From positions 1 through 16,116 of the forward strand of contig JAFDCC010000062.1 in the NCBI GenBank assembly GCA_019312985.1: a stretch of 16,116 bases of DNA, given 5' to 3'. This DNA is from Deltaproteobacteria bacterium. GTDB taxonomy: Bacteria > Desulfobacterota > Desulfobulbia > Desulfobulbales > BM004. This document shows positions 1 to 7,165 of the stretch, one piece after another. Each line of letters starts with the position of its first letter. Within the stretch, counting starts at the first letter, position 1. The notes beneath the pieces were generated by a model that made no database searches, had not been told where the DNA came from, and worked only from the letters and a program-made list of their open reading frames with translations. A program made the position numbers and the translations under genes.

Positions 1-42
1 CACTGCCCCTGCGGTGCAGAAATTCCGGGAGTATGGTTATGA
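1..42 (+). CDS. amrS: C-terminal tail of AmrS-type radical SAM protein (partial)
   Basis: Reading from base 1, the frame gives HCPCGAEIPGVWL and then TGA at 40-42. A terminal Cys-Gly motif followed by I-P-G-x-W is how many AmmeMemoRadiSam radical SAM proteins (AmrS) end. The next gene encodes the AmrB and AmrA partners, which supports the call. The TGA overlaps the downstream ATG as ATGA (39-42), so the two are probably translationally coupled. Only 13 residues are visible: the radical SAM core and its CxxxCxxC cluster site lie outside the window, so identity rests on the tail motif and the neighbour. The tail has C-x-C-G where I would expect C-x-x-C-G. Confidence 0.65.
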   Translation, partial: HCPCGAEIPGVWL

Positions 43-1607
43 CAGAACCAGAAGAACAGTTGCGCGAAATCATGCCAATTCTGGGCTACCTGGCAGCCCT
101 CGTCTTCTTTGCCCTCGGCGCCACCCTTCTCCTGACCCTAGGCAAAGGCTGGGACAGGCAGCAGATGGAAGACGCCATCGAACAGACCCGCCGGGAAGCA
201 GAAGCATACAGCCCCCGGAAAATGGCCGACAGCACGAGGCCGGCCGCCGCGGCCGGGCAGTTCTATCCATTCAGTGGTGAAGCGCTCGCCGCAGAAATAG
301 AAAAGCTCCTCTCTGCCAATCCGCCCATAGGACTCAAGCGGGTCCAGGCTGTCCTGATCCCTCACGCCGGCTACATGTACAGCGGCAGGATCGCTGCCGC
401 CGCTTTCCGTGAGGTTGGCAGCGACTTTCAACGGGTATTCATCCTGGCGGCAAACCACAGCAGCGAAGCGGACTTCAGCAACGTTTCGCTCCCGCCCTAC
501 AGCCATTACCAGATCCCCGGGGCAAAGATCCCGCTGGCAAACGTTGTCGATGACCTCCTTGAAAACCCGCTCTTTCAGGAAGTTCCGGCGGCCCATACAA
601 AGTACGTCATCGAGGTGGAGCTTCCCTTTCTCCAGGGCCTGAAACAAAAAGCACCCCGGCCCGGTTTTACGATTATCCCCATGATCCTTGGAAAAATGGA
701 CAAAGAGGCCATTGCCGGGCTGGCGGAAATTCTCAGCGGCTATGCCGATGAACGGACCCTCTTCGTCTTCAGTGTCGACCTGTCCCATTTCTACCCGGAC
801 CGGCAGGCACGGCAGCTGGACTCCTCGACTATCCAGGCAATCCTGAGCCGCGACGATGAAGCCCTCTCCCGAACCACTGCCGACGGCCCCCAGGTCCTCC
901 GCACCATGGTAAGGCTCGCTGAACTGCAGGGGTGGGAATCGACGCTGCTGAAGTATGACAACTCCGGAACCGTGAGCGGCGACCGCTCCAGCGTCGTCGG
1001 GTACAGCGCCATTGCCTTCCACGAACCCTTTTCCCTATCAGCAGCTGAAAAACAGAAACTGCTGCAACTTGCCCGCCGCACCATTGAGGAATACCTGGAT
1101 AAAGGAGACTACAGCTCCACTGACCCGGATCTTCTCGAAAAGCATGCCATCCTCAATATTCCCCGCAGTGTTTTTGTCACCCTGAAAAAATCGGGACAGC
1201 TGCGGGGCTGCATCGGTGATCTTGTTTCTCCCAACCCGCTCCATGAAAATATCCAGTTCTGCGCCGTCCGCTCCGCGGTCAATGATTACCGATTCGAGCC
1301 GGTGAGCCGCGCGGAGCTGGATACCCTCGTCATTTCCATCGCCGTTCTCGAGTTTCCAACCCAGCTGCAGGCTGACAACCCTCTCCAGTACCCAGGCCTG
1401 CTGCGGCCCGGCAAAGACGGCGTTATCCTTTCCTATAATGGCAAGCGCTCGACATATCTTCCCCAGGTGTGGGAGGATATCCCCAACCCCGTCAATTTCC
1501 TTTCACAACTCTGCCTGAAACAGGGCTCCCCCTCCAACTGCTGGCAGGACCGCTCGGCAAAATTATACCGTTACGGTACCCTCGATTTCAGTGAGCCCCA
1601 TGAGTGA
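39..1607 (+). CDS. amrB-amrA: AmmeMemoRadiSam proteins B and A fused, with N-terminal membrane anchor
   Basis: A 522-residue protein with three parts. Residues about 11-34 form one hydrophobic transmembrane segment. Residues about 65-330 are a Memo-like (AmrB) domain with PHAGY at 108-112, NHS around His140 and SVDLSH with Asp247 and His250. Residues about 332-518 are an AMMECR1 (AmrA) domain with the signature LRGCIG at 388-393. Together with the radical SAM AmrS these make the AmmeMemoRadiSam system, whose biochemical role is not settled. I chose the ATG at 39 over the ATG at 33 because GGGAG at 27-31 is 7 bases away and the ATG overlaps the upstream stop. Oddities: fusion order B then A, a membrane anchor, and Asp282 at the place where Memo proteins usually carry a Cys-Gly (metal-site Cys244 in human MEMO1). 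Family assignment is firm; function is unknown. Confidence 0.9.
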   Translation: MTEPEEQLREIMPILGYLAALVFFALGATLLLTLGKGWDRQQMEDAIEQTRREAEAYSPRKMADSTRPAAAAGQFYPFSGEALAAEIEKLLSANPPIGLKRVQAVLIPHAGYMYSGRIAAAAFREVGSDFQRVFILAANHSSEADFSNVSLPPYSHYQIPGAKIPLANVVDDLLENPLFQEVPAAHTKYVIEVELPFLQGLKQKAPRPGFTIIPMILGKMDKEAIAGLAEILSGYADERTLFVFSVDLSHFYPDRQARQLDSSTIQAILSRDDEALSRTTADGPQVLRTMVRLAELQGWESTLLKYDNSGTVSGDRSSVVGYSAIAFHEPFSLSAAEKQKLLQLARRTIEEYLDKGDYSSTDPDLLEKHAILNIPRSVFVTLKKSGQLRGCIGDLVSPNPLHENIQFCAVRSAVNDYRFEPVSRAELDTLVISIAVLEFPTQLQADNPLQYPGLLRPGKDGVILSYNGKRSTYLPQVWEDIPNPVNFLSQLCLKQGSPSNCWQDRSAKLYRYGTLDFSEPHE

Positions 1608-1635
1608 AATGGTTATCCGCTGCGGTTTTTTTGAG

Positions 1636-1663
1636 TTGACAAAATACATTCCGGCATTAAATT
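1636..1663 (+). promoter_or_regulatory. Putative sigma-70 promoter of the rubredoxin gene
   Basis: A perfect -35 hexamer TTGACA (1636-1641) is followed after 16 bases by TAAATT (1658-1663), which matches 4 of 6 positions of the -10 consensus. The surrounding DNA is AT-rich compared with the flanking genes. The rubredoxin ATG is 74 bases further on. A weak CCG/CGG hairpin plus seven T (1617-1632) just upstream might end amr transcription. Confidence 0.45.
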
Positions 1664-1737
1664 TTCGCCTAGATTTAATAATGATTCCCAAAAACAGACG
1701 ATAACTGCTTATTAAAAAAACCGTTCTGGAGGAAATT

Positions 1738-1896
1738 ATGGCATCATACGAATGTCCCTGTGGCTATGTGTACGACCCTGCTGAGGGTGATTACGAAAAC
1801 GGAATTGAGCCGGGCACGGCTTTCGAGGACCTTCCGGACGAATGGGTCTGCCCCAAGTGCGGCGCCGAAAAAGAGTATTTTGAAAAAATCGACTGA
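1738..1896 (+). CDS. Rubredoxin with a shortened first metal-binding loop
   Basis: A 52-residue rubredoxin, a small cytoplasmic one-electron carrier with a single Fe held by four Cys. It commonly serves rubrerythrin, superoxide reductase or oxygen-reducing flavoproteins in anaerobes. The core is canonical: YVYDPAEGD near the N-terminus, then [20 protein letters not shown] and a terminal KEYFEKID. The first Cys pair is C-P-C-G (Cys6, Cys8) instead of the usual C-x-x-C-G, so the loop is one residue short; the second pair is normal C-P-K-C-G. GGAGG at 1728-1732 is 5 bases before the ATG. The gene stands alone with its own promoter and a strong terminator, so it is probably monocistronic. No partner gene is in the window. 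Confidence 0.95.
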   Translation: MASYECPCGYVYDPAEGDYENGIEPGTAFEDLPDEWVCPKCGAEKEYFEKID

Positions 1897-1926
1897 CCTG
1901 CAGAAAAGGCTTCTCTTAACCCCATG

Positions 1927-1958
1927 AAGGCAGGGTCCTTGCGGCTCTGCCTTTTTTT
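1927..1958 (+). terminator. Rho-independent terminator after rubredoxin
   Basis: The arms AAGGCAGGG (1927-1935) and CTCTGCCTT (1945-1953) pair over 9 bp with one G-T wobble and a 9-base loop. A run of seven T at 1952-1958 follows. It starts 31 bases after the rubredoxin stop. Confidence 0.9.
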
Positions 1959-2344
1959 ATGCGGCGCACCATTTTTTCCTAACCGGTGCCTCCTGTACCC
2001 CAATTTCTCCGCACCCCTCCATCCCTTTTTCCCGCCGTTTTCCACTATTTCCCTTTTGTTCTGACACCCCCAAAAGTGGTCCGGGAAACACCTTCCTGTC
2101 CTTCTTGATTGCCCAGAATCAATAAAGTCTCGTTAAACCCCTGCCTGGTATTCCGACAGGTTGCAAAACCGGTTGTAACTCCTGTCCCCTGCCCGGCCTG
2201 CCAGTTTTTCCTGGCACTTTTCTGCCATTTTTTTTCATTGAAAACATATAGTTATGGGCTAAAAAACAGATACACGTGTGCTGCAACTACCCTCTGCAGA
2301 GACCCGAAAAACAACACCTCGCATATTGAACAAAGGAGAATTAC
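1959..2344 (+). other. Non-coding stretch with three consecutive hairpins
   Basis: I find no convincing gene here. About 1960-2105 is pyrimidine-rich on the plus strand. Three inverted repeats follow in series: TTGATT/AATCAA (2105-2122, 6-base loop); GACAGG-TTGCAA pairing with TTGTAA-CT-CCTGTC (2155-2186, 12 bp with a 2-base bulge and a 6-base loop); and TGCCAG/CTGGCA (2199-2216, 6-base loop) followed by a T-rich tail that includes eight T at 2227-2234. An 8-base palindrome ACACGTGT sits at 2272-2279. I see no clear promoter hexamers for the gene at 2345. The stretch could hold a structured leader or a small RNA, but this is only pattern evidence. Confidence 0.4.
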
Positions 2345-3091
2345 ATGAAAACGAAGAAATTAACGTTACTGGCAGCAGCGCTGCTGCTGCTGACCCCGAC
2401 AGGAAGCTGGTCCGGCGAGAAGGCCAGGCTTGGCCCCTGTGTCCGGCAGTGCATCCAGGGTTTCAACCCGCTCCTCGCTGATTCAGGAGCGGAAGAGTTC
2501 ATGGCTGAAGGGAGCCGGGCCAGGGAGTGTGTCCGGTCCTGCAAGGAAACCCTGTACCAGGGCGAGTGCGATGCCACGGCAGACGGGTGCTGCAACCCCG
2601 ACTATCTTGCAACGGATCCCGACTGTCAGGACCCCGAACCGCCCGGGCCTCCTGATAACGAGGGTCTGCCCCCCGACCCCGGCGAGGCAGGCAAAACTAC
2701 CCTTGGCGGAATTGACAGCGACGATGACGGTCTCCGCGACGACATCCAGCGCTATATCTTCCTGCACTACCCGGATTCCGCTAAAACCAGGGCGGCATTG
2801 CGGCAGGCTGCCCTCGCGCTGCAGAATATTATCCTCAACAGTCCCGACGAGGCAGGCGCTCTCCGCAACACGGAACTGGAGGCCCGGGCAAGTGAATGTA
2901 TCCGTTACATCCGCCCGGACGACGGGCGGCGTATTGACAACATGCTGCTGGCAGAATTTCTAAACACGGAGGCACGCAGCAGGGCTTACCTCGCATACGA
3001 TGCCAAGCTCAGCGGCCATGTTTTTGGAACCAGGGACCTGGATCAATACAAAACGTCCTGTACATTCGACCCCGACCAACTGGAGGATTGA
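2345..3091 (+). CDS. Exported Cys-rich protein with an Asp-rich loop, function unknown
   Basis: A 248-residue protein with a typical signal peptide: basic MKTKK, a Leu/Ala-rich core, and probable cleavage near TGSWS-GEKA. The mature N-terminal part is Cys-rich, with two C-x3-C pairs (CVRQC, CVRSC) plus GEC, GCC and DC. Two more Cys lie near the end, giving ten in total, consistent with disulfides outside the cytoplasm. A Pro/Gly/Asp-rich linker leads to DSDDDGLRDD at 124-133, which resembles the calcium loops of thrombospondin type 3 repeats or EF-hands. The Ala-rich part after it is probably helical. AAGGAG lies shortly before the ATG, and the next gene's start follows the stop by 2 bases, so the two are cotranscribed. 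I recognise no named family; calcium binding is inferred from the loop alone. Confidence 0.85.
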   Translation: MKTKKLTLLAAALLLLTPTGSWSGEKARLGPCVRQCIQGFNPLLADSGAEEFMAEGSRARECVRSCKETLYQGECDATADGCCNPDYLATDPDCQDPEPPGPPDNEGLPPDPGEAGKTTLGGIDSDDDGLRDDIQRYIFLHYPDSAKTRAALRQAALALQNIILNSPDEAGALRNTELEARASECIRYIRPDDGRRIDNMLLAEFLNTEARSRAYLAYDAKLSGHVFGTRDLDQYKTSCTFDPDQLED

Positions 3092-3093
3092 CC

Positions 3094-4320
3094 ATGAAAC
3101 TCTTTTTTTGCTTACTTCTTTTGTGCCTCTTAAGCGCCACACTGCTGGCAGAAACCGGCGCCGCCTCCATCTGTGACAGAAAGGAAAGCGTGGTCTTTTA
3201 TGGCAATGGCATTAAATCGACAAAGAAAAATGCGGCCGACTCCCTGGAAGTGGTCAAAAAACGGCTGCAGGCTACAATGGCGCCGACGGATTTTACCGGC
3301 CTGGAATTCAGTATTGCCTACAATGAAACCCGGGGGTTGCCCCTCGACTTGCTGGAGTCCGCCATCCAGCTGCTGACCGGGAACACGAGCAGGTTCTGGC
3401 GTTTCTTCATGGGGCTTGAGGTGATGCCGGACTGGTTTGCCGACAAGTTCATCGGCCTGGCGGCAGCTCTCGACAGGAGTGCGCTGGCAACAACCGACAG
3501 CCTCAGGAACCATGTCGCCGCCTATAAGACCAGGATCGCCGAAGGCAAAAAGATGGTTCTTGTGGCCCACTCGCAGGGAAATCTTTTTGGCAACCAGGCA
3601 TATACCATGCTGAACAGCCGTGAAAGGCAGAGTTTCGGCATGGTTTCCGCGGCCAACGTCGACAGCAGCGTTTTGGGGGCCGACTCTCCGTACACCACTC
3701 TTAAAAGTGACAAGGTCATCCTGGCGCTCATCGCAGCCCAGTTAAACCTTCCCTCCAGCCCCATGGTGCCGAATACCGAAAACATTGCGGTTTCGGCGGA
3801 AGATTTCCTGTCGCATCGTTTTATCGAGTCATACATGGTGGCGGGAAGCAACAGCGAAAGCCAGATCACCGGAGATATTGCCGCTGTTCTCAACAGTCTT
3901 GCGACCCCGAGCCGTATCGTCACACCCGGAGTCATCACCGTCTCCCTCACCTGGGGGTCTGAGCCGGATATGGATCTCCATGTCCATGAGCCCGGCTCCA
4001 CCCATGTGTTCTGGAATAATCTCCAGGGCGATTCCGGCTACCTGGACCGCGACGACAGGTCCGGCTACGGCCCGGAGCACTATACGGTGCCCGGCTGCGA
4101 GACACTTGCAACGGGGACCTACCGTGTCGGCCTGGACTACTTCAAGGGTGAGGGGCCGGAAACGGCAACACTGCAGATTGAAGCCGGCCTGCTTGCCAGG
4201 ACCTACGAGATTGCAATGCCATCGGAATATTACGGCAGTACCGATTACCCGGTGCCGGTTGCCGATATCACCGTAACAAATGACGGCAGCGGCAGTTTTA
4301 CCTTCGACATTTCCCGCTGA
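3094..4320 (+). CDS. Exported alpha/beta-hydrolase-like protein with DUF2135-like C-terminal domain
   Basis: A 408-residue protein with an N-terminal hydrophobic signal sequence (about residues 1-22, ending near LAETGAA). Residues about 30-260 look like an alpha/beta hydrolase: VLVAHSQGN forms a nucleophile-elbow motif (His-Ser-Gln-Gly, Ser160), as in lipases and esterases. The acid and His partners cannot be placed by eye. Residues about 270-408 contain VSLTWGSEPDMDLHVHEP and SGYGPEHY, the pattern of the DUF2135-type beta-sandwich found in YfaP-like and VWA-associated proteins. ATG 3094 is chosen over the in-frame TTG at 3088 because GGAGG (3082-3086) lies 7 bases before it. It follows the Cys-rich gene by 2 bases. 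An esterase-like action on an envelope or extracellular substrate is inferred. Confidence 0.85.
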   Translation: MKLFFCLLLLCLLSATLLAETGAASICDRKESVVFYGNGIKSTKKNAADSLEVVKKRLQATMAPTDFTGLEFSIAYNETRGLPLDLLESAIQLLTGNTSRFWRFFMGLEVMPDWFADKFIGLAAALDRSALATTDSLRNHVAAYKTRIAEGKKMVLVAHSQGNLFGNQAYTMLNSRERQSFGMVSAANVDSSVLGADSPYTTLKSDKVILALIAAQLNLPSSPMVPNTENIAVSAEDFLSHRFIESYMVAGSNSESQITGDIAAVLNSLATPSRIVTPGVITVSLTWGSEPDMDLHVHEPGSTHVFWNNLQGDSGYLDRDDRSGYGPEHYTVPGCETLATGTYRVGLDYFKGEGPETATLQIEAGLLARTYEIAMPSEYYGSTDYPVPVADITVTNDGSGSFTFDISR

Positions 4321-4339
4321 TCCCCGACCGTTTTCCCTG

Positions 4340-4374
4340 AAAGCCCTCCAGAGGATTGCCCTTGGGGGGCTTTT
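4340..4374 (+). terminator. Probable rho-independent terminator after the exported pair
   Basis: AAAGCCCTCC (4340-4349) pairs with GGGGGGCTTT (4364-4373) over 10 bp with one T-G pair and a 14-base loop. Only four T follow before GGGG, so the tail is short. It begins 20 bases after the hydrolase stop. The rest of 4375-4501 has an AT-rich TAATAT (4417-4422) that could be a -10 for the next gene, without a good -35. Confidence 0.55.
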
Positions 4375-4501
4375 GGGGATTCTGAAAAGAAACAGCCATT
4401 ATCCTGCAGCAGGGATTAATATACGGTATCAAAAAAAAGGTGGCGAAAAAAGATGCGGTCTGTGGTAATGCTGCATCCTGCTCTCTTGCCGGGAAACGAC
4501 C

Positions 4502-5434
4502 ATGAAAACAAAACGCATACCAGGTGCAGTCCCTTTTGTGCAGACAGGTGTTGCGGCTGTTTGCGCCCGCCTGCGGCCGCCCCTGGCCGTCGTCCTCATC
4601 CTGGCCACCCTTTTAACCGCTTCCTGTTCGACAGAGCCGGATGGGCCGTTTTTTCGGGTTGCCGACCGTTCCTACAGCTCTGTCAGCGGGGCCGTCTTCG
4701 ACGCCATCAGCTCGCAGGTTTTCCTGGTTGGCGAACATCACGACAACCCGCTCCATCACCGGACCCAGCTGGAGATAATCAGGGAGATTCACGAAAAGGC
4801 CGAAAAGCCGCTGGCCATCGGCCTTGAAATGTTTGAAACCGGCTACCAGGCCGAACTTGACCGGTGGATCGCCGGCAACCTCGGCCTCGATGACTTTCTG
4901 AAGACCTATTACAGGAACTGGGACTTTCCCTGGGTGCTGTACCGGGATATCTTTCTTTATGCCAGGGAGCATCAGATCCCGCTCGTCGCCCTCAATATTC
5001 CCCGGGAGGTGACACGCAAGGTAGCCCGCCAGGGGTTTGCCTCCCTCGGCCCGGAAGAGCTGGCACTGTTGCCGAGTGGCGTGACGTGTGATGTTACCCC
5101 GGATTACGAAACCTTCATCCAGCGGGTATTCGAGTGGCACGGCAAAAAGGACAACTCCTTCAGCAACTTCTGTGAGGCCCAGGTCCTCTGGGATGCCATC
5201 ATGGCCGCCAATCTCTTACAATACCACGAACAGGCCCCTAGCATGAAACTGGTGGTCCTGGCCGGGGGCGGGCACGCCTGGAAACCCGGCATTCCACGCC
5301 AGATAACAATGCGCAAAGACCTGGAGATCACCGTTTTTCTTCCAGAAACCCACCAGCTGCAACGCAAAAATGTTTCAGCCCGGGATACCGATTACCTCCG
5401 GCTCTTCAACCCCGACCGGCAGCACCGGGGGTAA
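4502..5434 (+). CDS. ChaN-family lipoprotein
   Basis: A 310-residue lipoprotein. A long basic leader is followed by PLAVVLILATLLTASC with the lipobox Cys at residue 42; Ser at +2 suggests the outer membrane. The body matches the ChaN family, whose Campylobacter member binds haem and is tied to iron uptake. Visible blocks are LVGEHHDNP (Glu78, His79, His80), GLEMFETGYQ, YYRNWDFPW, ALNIPRE, EAQVLWDAIMA and VLAGGGHAW (His258), spread in the usual order. No iron-uptake or haem genes are beside it, so haem binding is a family-based guess. The ribosome site is weak (GGGAAA near the ATG), and the 41-residue leader is longer than usual, but no internal Met offers a better start. It converges on glnS with only 19 bases between stops and no clear terminator in the gap. 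Confidence 0.88.
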   Translation: MKTKRIPGAVPFVQTGVAAVCARLRPPLAVVLILATLLTASCSTEPDGPFFRVADRSYSSVSGAVFDAISSQVFLVGEHHDNPLHHRTQLEIIREIHEKAEKPLAIGLEMFETGYQAELDRWIAGNLGLDDFLKTYYRNWDFPWVLYRDIFLYAREHQIPLVALNIPREVTRKVARQGFASLGPEELALLPSGVTCDVTPDYETFIQRVFEWHGKKDNSFSNFCEAQVLWDAIMAANLLQYHEQAPSMKLVVLAGGGHAWKPGIPRQITMRKDLEITVFLPETHQLQRKNVSARDTDYLRLFNPDRQHRG

Positions 5435-5453
5435 AACATCCCGGCACAACCGC

Positions 5454-7148
5454 TCATGCTTTTTTCTGAAGCCTGGCCCAGGTGTCGCGGAGACTGACGC
5501 TCCTGTTGAACACCAGCTTTCCTTCCCGGCAGTCATGCCGGTCAGCGCAGAAATAGCCGAGCCGCTCAAACTGGTAGATCGCCTCCGGCCGGGCAGCCGC
5601 CAGGCTCGGCTCCACCCTGCAGTCCATGAGGATTTCAAGGGATTCCGGGTTGATGGAGCCGGTAAAGTCCTCCCCCTCCTCGACGGCGGCCGGGTTCTCT
5701 TTGGTAAAAAGGTGGCTGTAGAGCCTCACTTCGGCGGGACAGGAATGGTCGGCGGATACCCAGTGAAGCGTTGCCTTGACCCTGCGGTTGTCAGGAGCAT
5801 TGCCGCCCCGGGTTTCCGGGTCATAGGTGCAGCGGAGCTCCAGTATCTCACCTGTCGCTTCATCCCGTGTCACGCCGGTACAGGTTATGAAGTAACCATA
5901 CCGCAGCCGTACCTCCCGTCCCGGAGCCAGCCGGAAAAATTTTCGCGGCGGCTCCTCCATGAAGTCGTCCCGCTCAATATAGAGCTCTCTGCCGAACGGT
6001 ACCTTGCGGCTGCCGGCCCCGGGGTCGCCCGGATTGTTGACTGCATCGAGTTCTTCCGTCTGCCCGGCGGGATAGTTTTCCAGGACAACCTTGAGCGGCC
6101 GCAAAACAGCCATGACCCGCGGCGCATTTTTGTTGAGATCTTCCCGCAGGCAATGCTCCAGAAGGGCCATATCCACCATGCTCTCTTTTTTTGCCAGGCC
6201 TATCCGGTCACAGAAGTCGCGGATTGAAGCGGGCGTGTAGCCGCGGCGGCGCAGGCCGGATATGGTTGGCATCCTGGGGTCATCCCAGCCGTTGACATGT
6301 CCTTCTGCAACGAGACGCACCAGCTTTCGCTTGCTCATGATGGTATGGGTCAGGTTCAACCTGGCAAATTCAATCTGCTGCGGGTGACAGGAAAGTTCCA
6401 GCGCCTCAATGAACCAGTCATACAGAGGGCGGTGATCCTCGAACTCCAGGGTGCAGATGGAATGGGTGATTCCCTCAATGGAGTCGGACTGGCCATGGGC
6501 AAAGTCGTACATCGGGTAAATACACCAGGCGTCGCCCGTCCTGTGGTGACTGGTGTGCATGATCCTGTACATCACCGGGTCACGCATGTTCAGATTGCCC
6601 GAACCCATGTCGATCTTGGCCCGCAGGACATGGGTGCCGTCTGGAAATTCCCCGGCTTTCATGCGCTGAAAAAGATCAAGATTTTCCTCGACGCCCCTCG
6701 CGCGGTAGGGGCTATCCCTGCCGGGCCGGGTCAGGGTGCCCCGGTATTCCCTGATCTCGTCGGCGCTCAGGCTGTCGACGTATGCCAGGTCTTTTCTTAT
6801 AAGGAGGAGGGCGAACTCGTAGAACTGTTCAAAGTAGTCCGAGGCAAAGTAGAGGCGCTCCTCCCAGTCAAACCCGAGCCAGCGCACATCCTCCATGATC
6901 GAGTCGATATACTCCTGCTCTTCCTTGATCGGGTTGGTATCGTCAAAACGGAGGTTGCAGGTGCCGTCAAAGTCCCTTGCCAGGCCGAAATTGAGGCAGA
7001 TGGACTTGGCATGCCCGATATGGAGGTAACCGTTCGGCTCGGGGGGAAAACGGGTTGCAACCCTGCCGCCGTGTTTGCCGGTGCTGACATCGGCGGCAAT
7101 GATGGCGGCAATAAAATTGATGGCTGGCGATTTTGCTTGTTCGGTCAT
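5454..7148 (-). CDS. glnS: Glutaminyl-tRNA synthetase
   Basis: A 564-residue class I aminoacyl-tRNA synthetase that charges tRNA-Gln with glutamine in the cytoplasm. It begins with [18 protein letters not shown]. The ATP-binding HIGH motif is at 43-46 inside [15 protein letters not shown], and the KMSKS-like loop is MSKRK at 271-275. FDDTNP, characteristic of the GlnRS/GluRS group, is present. The C-terminal beta-barrel anticodon-binding region (about 340-560) is complete, giving the normal full length. It is GlnRS rather than GluRS because of the barrel fold residues and the overall match to E. coli GlnS. It lies 17 bases after ribD and is probably the last gene of the minus-strand transcript. 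No good Shine-Dalgarno is visible before the ATG at 7148. Confidence 0.97.
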   Translation of the reverse strand: MTEQAKSPAINFIAAIIAADVSTGKHGGRVATRFPPEPNGYLHIGHAKSICLNFGLARDFDGTCNLRFDDTNPIKEEQEYIDSIMEDVRWLGFDWEERLYFASDYFEQFYEFALLLIRKDLAYVDSLSADEIREYRGTLTRPGRDSPYRARGVEENLDLFQRMKAGEFPDGTHVLRAKIDMGSGNLNMRDPVMYRIMHTSHHRTGDAWCIYPMYDFAHGQSDSIEGITHSICTLEFEDHRPLYDWFIEALELSCHPQQIEFARLNLTHTIMSKRKLVRLVAEGHVNGWDDPRMPTISGLRRRGYTPASIRDFCDRIGLAKKESMVDMALLEHCLREDLNKNAPRVMAVLRPLKVVLENYPAGQTEELDAVNNPGDPGAGSRKVPFGRELYIERDDFMEEPPRKFFRLAPGREVRLRYGYFITCTGVTRDEATGEILELRCTYDPETRGGNAPDNRRVKATLHWVSADHSCPAEVRLYSHLFTKENPAAVEEGEDFTGSINPESLEILMDCRVEPSLAAARPEAIYQFERLGYFCADRHDCREGKLVFNRSVSLRDTWARLQKKA

Positions 7149-7165
7149 GGCTGCGCTGCGTGTGG

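Noticed and set aside
138..1022. 294-codon open frame on the minus strand
   Set aside because: It is antisense to the AmrB domain and has no recognisable protein features.
1617..1632. Small hairpin CCGCTGCGG followed by seven T after the amr fusion
   Set aside because: The stem is only 3 bp with a 3-base loop, too weak to list as a terminator, though the T-run is suggestive.
2065..2095. Sequence resembling the end of an IS element (CCCCCAAAAGTGGTCC)
   Set aside because: I found no matching inverted copy, transposase remnant or target duplication in the window.
2109..2348. 79-codon open frame with a TTG start in the gap before 2345
   Set aside because: It has no ribosome site, runs through the hairpins and into the next start codon, and has an implausible composition.
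4375..4501. Possible riboswitch or c-di-GMP (GEMM) leader before the ChaN gene
   Set aside because: The conserved GEMM core bases are not present, and I could not draw a consistent fold.
5435..5453. Bidirectional terminator between the converging ChaN and glnS genes
   Set aside because: The 19-base gap has no hairpin; only a short CCGG/CCGG pairing exists inside the ChaN 3' end, without T-runs.
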